Positions 1-5,067 of a DNA stretch of 5,067 nt are shown one piece after another. Each line of letters starts with the position of its first letter. Position 1 is the first letter of the stretch. Source of the stretch: an uncultured Mogibacterium sp. (lineage in GTDB: Bacteria > Bacillota_A > Clostridia > Peptostreptococcales > Anaerovoracaceae); the NCBI RefSeq assembly GCF_938039775.1, contig NZ_CALHTQ010000191.1:1-5067 (forward strand). The letters are read 5' to 3'. The translations under genes were made by a program, and so were the position numbers. A model generated the notes under the pieces. The model ran no database searches and was not told the origin of the DNA. It saw nothing but the letters and a program-made list of their open reading frames with translations.

Positions 1-33
1 AAGGAAGTGCTCTACCAACTGAGCTACAACAGC
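1..33 (-). tRNA. tRNA gene, 5' part only (anticodon outside window)
   Basis: Read on the minus strand, this begins with a 7-nt acceptor strand GCTGTTG (33-27) and T8-A9 (26-25). The D stem GCTC (24-21) follows, then the D loop AGTTGGTA (20-13) with its GG pair, the closing GAGC (12-9) and A26 (8). The 5' half of the anticodon stem, CTTCC (7-3), and the two loop bases TT (2-1; tRNA positions 32-33) complete what is visible. The arm lengths and the TAGCTCAGTTGGTAGAGC core are those of a canonical elongator tRNA. The window ends before anticodon base 34, so the amino acid cannot be read. The acceptor and anticodon stems resemble clostridial tRNA-Thr(GGT) from memory, but that is only a guess. 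The gene has its own promoter at 46-74. Confidence 0.93.
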
Positions 34-45
34 GCGTATACAAGA

Positions 46-74
46 ATAGTACACGAAATAATACAGACTGTCAA
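46..74 (-). promoter_or_regulatory. sigma-A-type promoter of the tRNA gene
   Basis: On the minus strand, a perfect -35 box TTGACA (74-69) is followed by a 17-nt spacer (68-52) and a -10 box TACTAT (51-46; 5 of 6 to TATAAT). The predicted start of transcription is near position 39, which gives a leader of about 6 nt before the mature tRNA 5' end at 33. This is the strongest promoter match in the window and is typical of a highly expressed stable-RNA gene. It starts only 9 nt after the hairpin that follows buk, so the tRNA is probably transcribed independently of buk. Confidence 0.85.
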
Positions 75-82
75 TAAACGAT

Positions 83-111
83 AAGCCACCACCACGCAAG
101 GATGGTGGCTT
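83..111 (-). terminator. hairpin, probable buk terminator
   Basis: AAGCCACCA (83-91) pairs perfectly with TGGTGGCTT (103-111), a 9-bp stem. Two further C-G pairs (92-93 with 100-101) are possible if A102 is bulged, leaving a 6-nt loop. It lies 24 nt beyond the buk stop codon. On the minus strand the stem is followed by an interrupted U-rich stretch (ATCGTTTATT) with no clean U-run, so termination may be weak. The other flank is T-rich in the plus direction (TTTACATTTTA), so the hairpin could act both ways. The position between the buk stop and the tRNA promoter supports a terminator role. Confidence 0.62.
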
Positions 112-135
112 TACATTTTAAGTGATTTTTGCGAC

Positions 136-1281
136 TTACTTCGCAGGTGTTGTATAAGGCTCTACACCCTTGCAGATACGTATTCTGTCAATTGCCGCAG
201 CCTTAATTTCTCCAAAGTTCTGAAGCTTCTCTTCGCCTTTTAGAACTCTTAGAGCGCCGCTTGCTAGAGCCTCCATCTCGAACTCTCCTGGCATCATCTC
301 AACTGGTGCAATCCAGCTTACCATTCCCTCGATGATGTCTGTGAGGAACTTGGAGTAAGCAACTCCACCTGTGAGGATGATTCTGTCTACCTTTCCTGCT
401 ACTGGAGCGGATAGCTTAGCTATGTCCTTAGCGATTCCATATGCCATTGCCTCGTATACGACCTTCGCATACTCGTTTCCTGCGTCAATCATCTTCTCTA
501 CCTCGATAGCATCTGTTGTGCCGAGGTGAGCCTTGAGTCCGCCTGCACCGTGGAATTTCTTCATCACAGTCTTCGCATCATTACCTGATGTGAAACAGTA
601 ATTTACGAGGTCCTTACAGCTTACGGAACCACCGCGTTCTGGCGAAAAGTTTCCTTCATCATCGTTAACACAATCGATATTTACACCGTTGTGGTAGAGT
701 CGGATAGAACTTCCCCCGCCCATATGAGCAACTATGAATGTGCACTCGTCAAAAGGCTTCTTAAGCACTTCGTCTGCACACTTAATAGCCATAGCTCTTG
801 TGTTTAGAGTGTGTCCTACTGTGTAACGAGGAATCTCCGGAACGCCGGAAACTCTTGCTACTGCCTGCATCTCATCTGTTCCGATAGCATCGTAGATGCA
901 CGCAGGGATACCGAATTCTTTTTTGAGATCAAACGCAATCATGCTGCCGAGTAGTGAAGCATGCTTCGCTGTATCCTCTGGTCTCGTCAGGTAATCGATC
1001 ATCTCCTGGTCGATTCCAATAGCGCCGTGTGGGCAGGCAATAATATTTCCACCTCTCGAGCATACCGCTGTGAGTGTTTTAACGCCGATGCCGTTGCTCT
1101 CAAGAGCCTCTCTCACCTTCTCATTGCGGAAGCTAAACTGCTCGAGCACATCGTCAAACTGAGCCATCTCCTCCTGCGTATGTCTGATGGTTTCCTTGAA
1201 AACCTCCTGAGCGTCATCGTATACAGCAATCTTACTTGATGTAGATCCTAGATTAAGTACAAGAATTCTTTCCTTACTCAT
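136..1281 (-). CDS. buk: butyrate kinase family acyl kinase
   Basis: This is a cytoplasmic acetokinase-family enzyme, predicted to convert butyryl-phosphate and ADP to butyrate and ATP, the energy-yielding last step of butyrate formation. Related branched-chain acyl phosphates are possible substrates. The 381-residue product has the ASKHA fold signatures in order: the N-terminal phosphate loop NLGSTSSK (10-17), HMGGG (186-190), SPERGG (213-218), HLGTTDA (252-258) and the adenosine-site LTGGVAYS (303-310). The EMEALASGALRVLKGEEK segment (335-352) matches the usual end of Buk proteins, so about 28 residues after it form a C-terminal tail beyond the family's usual length of about 355. The start is ATG at 1281-1279, with the phosphate loop at the expected distance and a GGG-containing Shine-Dalgarno upstream. 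The loop reads NLGSTSSK, whereas the familiar clostridial Buk has NPGSTSTK; HMGGGSSI and SRGGNI also differ, so this may be a divergent paralog. No ptb gene lies alongside. The family is clear; the substrate is inferred. Confidence 0.93.
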   Translation of the reverse strand: MSKERILVLNLGSTSSKIAVYDDAQEVFKETIRHTQEEMAQFDDVLEQFSFRNEKVREALESNGIGVKTLTAVCSRGGNIIACPHGAIGIDQEMIDYLTRPEDTAKHASLLGSMIAFDLKKEFGIPACIYDAIGTDEMQAVARVSGVPEIPRYTVGHTLNTRAMAIKCADEVLKKPFDECTFIVAHMGGGSSIRLYHNGVNIDCVNDDEGNFSPERGGSVSCKDLVNYCFTSGNDAKTVMKKFHGAGGLKAHLGTTDAIEVEKMIDAGNEYAKVVYEAMAYGIAKDIAKLSAPVAGKVDRIILTGGVAYSKFLTDIIEGMVSWIAPVEMMPGEFEMEALASGALRVLKGEEKLQNFGEIKAAAIDRIRICKGVEPYTTPAK

Positions 1282-1285
1282 TTTT

Positions 1286-1298
1286 CCAGTTTCCCTTT
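1286..1298 (-). promoter_or_regulatory. ribosome binding site for buk
   Basis: On the minus strand the sequence before the ATG reads AAAGGGAAACTGGAAAA. The purine-rich AAAGGG (1298-1293) sits 11 nt from the start codon, and a second weaker TGGA lies 4-5 nt nearer. One of the two should pair with the 16S rRNA tail. The spacing is slightly long for the first and short for the second, but no other start codon fits the conserved N-terminus better. Confidence 0.55.
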
Positions 1299-1306
1299 CT
1301 GAATAA

Positions 1307-1335
1307 ATTATACATACATTACCTTAGTGTCTAAA
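1307..1335 (-). promoter_or_regulatory. candidate proximal buk promoter (P1)
   Basis: On the minus strand, a consensus -10 box TATAAT (1312-1307) is preceded by a 17-nt spacer (1329-1313) and a -35-like TTTAGA (1335-1330; 4 of 6 to TTGACA). Transcription would start near 1300 and give a short leader of about 19 nt that just includes the Shine-Dalgarno. A strong terminator separates buk from purL, so buk needs its own promoter, and this is the best candidate by -10 match and spacing. Confidence 0.65.
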
Positions 1336-1339
1336 AAGT

Positions 1340-1370
1340 AGTATATCACACTAACTAGCTTCAATGTCAG
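1340..1370 (-). promoter_or_regulatory. candidate distal buk promoter (P2), extended -10
   Basis: On the minus strand, TGATATACT (1348-1340) is an extended -10 element (TGn plus TATACT). A 19-nt spacer separates it from CTGACA (1370-1365; 5 of 6 to the -35 consensus). The spacer is longer than optimal, but an extended -10 can compensate. Transcription would start near 1333, overlapping the -35 of P1. The -35 sits inside the inverted repeat at 1356-1380. Confidence 0.35.
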
Positions 1371-1380
1371 CATTGAGCTA
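1356..1380. repeat. inverted repeat / hairpin upstream of buk
   Basis: TAGC (1356-1359), a bulged T, and TCAATG (1361-1366) pair with CATTGA (1371-1376) and GCTA (1377-1380) around a TCAG tetraloop. This makes a 10-bp imperfect hairpin. In the plus direction it is followed after four bases by TTTTTT (1385-1390), as in an intrinsic terminator, although no plus-strand gene feeds into it. On the minus strand it covers the -35 box of candidate promoter P2. It could be an operator, a stop for antisense transcription, or chance structure. Confidence 0.5.
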
Positions 1381-1465
1381 AACGTTTTTTGCATATTAGC
1401 CATGCACAATCTACATTGTTTATTCACATAACTGCAACGTATTGCGTAGCGTCACGAACACTAAG

Positions 1466-1515
1466 AAAAAGGCAGATAGGCTGCAAATGAGGTTCGCCCC
1501 ACACAGCCTACTGCC
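1466..1515 (-). terminator. intrinsic terminator of purL
   Basis: On the minus strand, GGCAG (1515-1511) and TAGGCTG (1510-1504) pair with CAGCCTA (1483-1477) and CTGCC (1475-1471). This is a 12-bp stem with one bulged base (1476) and a 20-nt loop. It is followed immediately by TTTTT (1470-1466). It begins 13 nt after the purL stop codon. A GC-rich stem plus a U-run at this position is a textbook Rho-independent terminator, so purL is probably the last gene of its transcript and buk is expressed separately. Confidence 0.88.
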
Positions 1516-1528
1516 CGAATTTATATCT

Positions 1529-4500
1529 TTATTCTTCGCCTCTGAAGTACGAAACAGCTGACTCAAATAGTCCTAGTTCGAACTCTCCTGGCACGTTCTT
1601 GTAAAGACCTTCTCCAATTCTCTCGGAGTGTCCCATCTTGCCGAGGATTCTTCCATCTGGCGAGAGGATTCCCTCGATGGCCATCGATGAGCCGTTAGGA
1701 TTGAACTGAATATCCATGGTTGGATTTCCTTCAAAATCAACATACTGCGTTAGAATCTGGCCGTTCTCGAGCATAGTGTCGATATCGTTGCTGCTAGCAA
1801 CAAATCTTCCTTCACCGTGTGAAATTGGCACGGTCAGAACCTGTCCTACACTTGCCTTCCTCAGCCATGGCGACCTAGTAGAGCAAAGCTTAGTCCTTAC
1901 GAGCTTCGACTGATGTCTACCGATGTTGTTGAATGTCAGCGTTGGGCTGTTCTCCTCCTGCACACCGATTTCACCATATGGGAGAAGACCTAGCTTGATA
2001 AGTGCCTGGAATCCATTACAAATTCCTGCAACCAGACCATCTCTCTCATTGAGCAACTTCATAAGTTCAACAGAGATAGCTTCATTTCTAAGGAAAGAGG
2101 TGATGAACTTACCTGATCCATCTGGCTCATCGGCACCTGAGAAACCTCCTGGGATGAAGAGTACATTTGCCTTAGAAAGCGCTGCTGCAAACTCCTTAAC
2201 CGAACGCTTCAGGTGGTCTGCTGTGAGATTGTTTACTACGAAAATCTCAGCCTCTCCACCAGCCTTAGAAACCGCTCTAGCTGTATCGTATTCACAGTTA
2301 GTGCCTGGAAATACAGGAATCAAGAATCTTGGCTTCTCCACTGCTTTGCTTGGTTCTGCATCGCTCCTAGTTCTGTATATCATCTCTGGGATTCTTTCCT
2401 CTGAAGTCTTGATATTGCAGCTGTATACAGGTTCAAGCTTGCCCTCATAGAGAGCATTTAGTGCGAGAAGTCTTACACGACCTTTCTTGCTGCCGATTGA
2501 TTCACGAGAAACCGTCTTGCCCAGAAGCTTCATGCCTGTAGTCAAATCTATGTTCTTGCTAGTTTCGATGATAAAGCTGCCGTATGCGTAGCCGAACATC
2601 TCTCTCATGGAGACACCCTCATCAAACTCGAATCCGACGTTGTTACCGATCGCCATCTTGAATACTGCCTCTGCAGGTCCGCCAAATCCAGGTGTGTAGC
2701 AAGCTGCAACTAGTCCATTATCGACGAGCTTTCTCACTAGCTTGAAGTTCTTGATTAGAGATTCAGCAGTTGGAAGCCCATCCTCACCAAGCTCTGGTCT
2801 TAGCCACACAACTTCGTGACCTCTGCTCTTGAACTCTGGCGAAACCACTTTGCTTAGTTCATCTGTAGTTACTGCAAAAGAAATCAGAGTTGGTGGAACG
2901 TGAATATCTTCAAAGGTTCCGCTCATAGAATCCTTACCACCGATTGCTCCGATGCCAAGCTCCATCTGTGCTCTGAACGCACCGAGAACTGCACTGAATG
3001 CCTTGCCCCAAGACTTGTCGTTATCACCGAGCTTCTCGAAGTATTCCTGAAGACTCAGGTAGATACGCTCATAGCTCGCACCGGTTGCGATTAGCTTAGC
3101 AACACTCTCCACAATCGCTAGGTATGCTCCGTGGTAAGGGCTCTGCTCTAAGATATAAGGGTTAAACCCATATGACATCATAGACACCGTGCTGCATTCG
3201 CCTTCGAGCATTGGAATCTTGTGAACCATCGCCTGAATTGGTGTTCTCTGCTTGATTCCGCCAAAAGGCATCAGTACTGTGTTTCCACCGATTGTCGAGT
3301 CAAAACGCTCTGAAAGACCTCTCTTCGAGCAGACATTGAGGTCAGATACGAGCTCCTTCATGCCTTTCTCAAAATCTCTAGGTATTTCTTTATCGAATCT
3401 ACGAGCACCCTCAACTACGACATCGGCTTCTTTCTCCGCACCGTTAGTGTCCAGGAATTCTCTGGAAATATTTACAATCTGCTGGCCTCTGAAGTTCATC
3501 GTGAGGTAAGCCTTTTCTGTAACAGTAGCTACTGTTGTCGCCTCGAGATTCTCGCTCTCCGCGAGCTTCTTGAATTTATCTGCATCGGATGCTGCAACTA
3601 CAACAGCCATTCTCTCCTGAGACTCACTGATTGCGAGTTCAGTTCCGTCCAGCCCATCGTACTTCTTAGGTACGTTGTCTAGAGTTACCTCGAGTCCATC
3701 TGCTAGTTCGCCAATAGCAACCGAAACTCCGCCTGCACCGAAATCGTTGCAACGCTTAATTAAAGTAGTTGCTTCAGGATTTCTGAACAGCCTCTGAATC
3801 TTTCTCTCCTCAGGAGCGTTGCCCTTCTGAACCTCCGCCCCGCATGACTCTAACGATTCCATACTGTGAGACTTGGACGAACCTGTAGCTCCACCGATTC
3901 CGTCTCTACCAGTTCTGCCGCCCAGCAGGATGATAACGTCGCCTGCTTCTGGTCTCTCTCTCCTGATATTCTCTGCTGGAGCAGCCGCAACCACTGCACC
4001 AACTTCCATTCTCTTTGCCACATATCCTTCGTGATACACCTCATCTACGAGCCCAGTCGTGAGTCCAATCTGGTTTCCGTATGAGCTGTATCCTGAGGCA
4101 GCAGTTGTCGTAATCTTCTTTTGCGAGAGCTTCCCTGGCCTCGTCTCTGACTCAGGTGTGAGCGGATTTCCCGCGCCCGTTACACGCATTGCTGCATATA
4201 CGTAGCTTCTGCCCGACAGTGGGTCTCTAATAGCTCCACCGATACAAGTTGCAGCTCCTCCAAACGGCTCAATCTCTGTAGGGTGATTGTGTGTCTCGTT
4301 CTTGAAGAGTAGTACCCAATCCTGCTCTTCACCATCGATATTCGCCTTAAAATCAACTGTGCATGCGTTGATTTCTTCCGACTCTACGAGATCTACCATC
4401 TTACCGCTTTCCTTTAGTGCCTTAACTGCGATAGTCGCAACATTCATAAGGCTAATCGGCTTGTGAACTCCAAGCTGCTTGCGAAGCTCCTGATACTCGC

Positions 4501-5067
4501 TAAACGTCTTGTTGATAGTTTCGTCCTTGAACACAACTCCTCTGATAGTCGTGTTGAAAGTCGTGTGACGGCAGTGGTCGGACCAATACGTATCGATAAC
4601 TTTAATCTCAGCGATGCTTGGATCTCTGCCCTCTTCTTTGAAATAATCACGACACATCTTGAGATCCTCGATATCCATCGCAAGTGAATTCGCTGCAAGA
4701 TAAGTTTCAAGGTCTGCATCTGTGTAATTTATAAAGTTCTTGATCGTCGCAACTGGTGCGGGATCAGGATACTTTGCCTTTAGCGTAGCAGGAACACCCA
4801 GTGATGCCTCACGCGATTCAACAGGGTTTATCAGATATTCCTTTATCTTCTCAAGCTCCTCGTTGGATAGCTCTCCCTCCAGGATATAGATTACTGCTGA
4901 CTTTACTGTCGGCTTCTCATCTGGAGCGATAAACTGGAGGCACTCCTCTGCCGAGCTCGCTCTCTGGTCGAATTGACCAGGTAGATATTCTACAGCAATC
5001 ACTACCTGCTTACGGAAGTCCATATCCGTGCAGCTAGTATCAGTTGGCGGTTCTGAGAAAATCGTTC
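1529..5067 (-). CDS. purL: phosphoribosylformylglycinamidine synthase, fused PurL/PurQ type, 5' end cut off by window
   Basis: This is the fourth step of de novo purine synthesis: FGAR plus glutamine plus ATP give FGAM, glutamate, ADP and phosphate, in the cytoplasm. Residues are numbered from the Met codon at 5021-5023. In order: the end of the N-terminal PurS-like domain (to about 75); linker with TYWSDHCRHTTF (145-156); first AIRS-like synthetase half with FKNETHNHPTEIEPFGG (240-256); its C-terminal part with the glycine-rich GGRTGRDGIGGATGSSKS (368-385); second half with GAIGGKDSMSG (692-702); and a class I glutaminase domain from about 898 with PGTNCEYD (906-913). The glutaminase triad is visible: Cys1002 in GICNGFQ, with His1069 and Glu1071 in HGEGRF. 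The frame stays open upstream of that Met for 14 more codons reading TIFSEPPTDTSCTD, which matches the conserved FSEP segment that precedes it in clostridial PurL. So the true start lies outside the window and roughly 70-80 residues are missing by family comparison. No internal frameshift is seen. The fused glutaminase makes a separate PurQ unnecessary. Confidence 0.97.
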   Translation of the reverse strand, partial: TIFSEPPTDTSCTDMDFRKQVVIAVEYLPGQFDQRASSAEECLQFIAPDEKPTVKSAVIYILEGELSNEELEKIKEYLINPVESREASLGVPATLKAKYPDPAPVATIKNFINYTDADLETYLAANSLAMDIEDLKMCRDYFKEEGRDPSIAEIKVIDTYWSDHCRHTTFNTTIRGVVFKDETINKTFSEYQELRKQLGVHKPISLMNVATIAVKALKESGKMVDLVESEEINACTVDFKANIDGEEQDWVLLFKNETHNHPTEIEPFGGAATCIGGAIRDPLSGRSYVYAAMRVTGAGNPLTPESETRPGKLSQKKITTTAASGYSSYGNQIGLTTGLVDEVYHEGYVAKRMEVGAVVAAAPAENIRRERPEAGDVIILLGGRTGRDGIGGATGSSKSHSMESLESCGAEVQKGNAPEERKIQRLFRNPEATTLIKRCNDFGAGGVSVAIGELADGLEVTLDNVPKKYDGLDGTELAISESQERMAVVVAASDADKFKKLAESENLEATTVATVTEKAYLTMNFRGQQIVNISREFLDTNGAEKEADVVVEGARRFDKEIPRDFEKGMKELVSDLNVCSKRGLSERFDSTIGGNTVLMPFGGIKQRTPIQAMVHKIPMLEGECSTVSMMSYGFNPYILEQSPYHGAYLAIVESVAKLIATGASYERIYLSLQEYFEKLGDNDKSWGKAFSAVLGAFRAQMELGIGAIGGKDSMSGTFEDIHVPPTLISFAVTTDELSKVVSPEFKSRGHEVVWLRPELGEDGLPTAESLIKNFKLVRKLVDNGLVAACYTPGFGGPAEAVFKMAIGNNVGFEFDEGVSMREMFGYAYGSFIIETSKNIDLTTGMKLLGKTVSRESIGSKKGRVRLLALNALYEGKLEPVYSCNIKTSEERIPEMIYRTRSDAEPSKAVEKPRFLIPVFPGTNCEYDTARAVSKAGGEAEIFVVNNLTADHLKRSVKEFAAALSKANVLFIPGGFSGADEPDGSGKFITSFLRNEAISVELMKLLNERDGLVAGICNGFQALIKLGLLPYGEIGVQEENSPTLTFNNIGRHQSKLVRTKLCSTRSPWLRKASVGQVLTVPISHGEGRFVASSNDIDTMLENGQILTQYVDFEGNPTMDIQFNPNGSSMAIEGILSPDGRILGKMGHSERIGEGLYKNVPGEFELGLFESAVSYFRGEE

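Noticed and set aside
961..1239. Plus-strand open frame of 92 codons inside buk
   Set aside because: It is antisense to the conserved N-terminal half of the kinase and shows no family motif and no convincing Shine-Dalgarno.
1282..1465. Riboswitch or small RNA in the purL-buk spacer
   Set aside because: Apart from the short inverted repeats there is no multi-helix structure or conserved aptamer core that I can recognise, and the likely leader from P1 is only about 19 nt.
1923..2450. Plus-strand open frame of 175 codons inside purL
   Set aside because: It lies entirely antisense to the well-conserved glutaminase-end region of purL, has no recognisable domain, and is explained as a shadow of that coding sequence.
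3850..4719. Several short open frames on both strands within purL
   Set aside because: All overlap the AIRS-domain coding region of purL, which has intact conserved motifs; compositions are low-information shadows of the real frame.
1529..5023. purL taken as a complete gene starting at the ATG at 5023
   Set aside because: The upstream in-frame codons encode a conserved PurL segment and run off the window edge, so the gene is 5'-partial.
1..5067. Mobile element, CRISPR array or defence system
   Set aside because: No transposase, integrase, direct-repeat array, terminal inverted repeats or defence-type domain was seen; the window is filled by metabolic genes, a tRNA and short spacers.

Overview
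The window looks like ordinary chromosome from an anaerobic, low-to-moderate GC member of the Firmicutes/Clostridia. The evidence is a butyrate-kinase-family gene, a long single-chain FGAM synthase of the kind found in clostridia, and sigma-A-type promoters and hairpin/T-run terminators. I cannot name the genus from sequence alone; a butyrate- or amino-acid-fermenting clostridial lineage is inferred. Every gene I can support is on the minus strand, so transcription runs from high to low coordinates.

Layout in order of transcription. (1) 5067 to 1529: purL, the large fused phosphoribosylformylglycinamidine synthase of de novo purine synthesis. The reading frame is open through the window edge, so the gene is 5'-truncated; the first in-window ATG, at 5021-5023, is an internal Met and not the start. 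(2) 1515 to 1466: a strong intrinsic terminator just after the purL stop. (3) 1465 to 1282: a non-coding spacer with two candidate promoters, an inverted repeat overlapping the -35 box of the upstream one, and a Shine-Dalgarno for the next gene. (4) 1281 to 136: a complete butyrate/branched-chain carboxylate kinase (buk family). (5) 111 to 83: a hairpin that probably ends buk transcription. (6) 74 to 46: a near-consensus promoter. (7) 33 to 1: the 5' part of a tRNA gene, cut off just before the anticodon.

The three genes appear to be separate transcription units that share orientation. purL belongs to purine biosynthesis and is terminated before buk. buk has its own promoter and no phosphotransbutyrylase (ptb) beside it in this window. 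The tRNA has its own promoter packed against the buk terminator. I found no mobile element, CRISPR array, defence system or other undescribed system. The points worth a second look are the truncated purL start, the orphan and somewhat divergent buk, and the structured buk promoter region.
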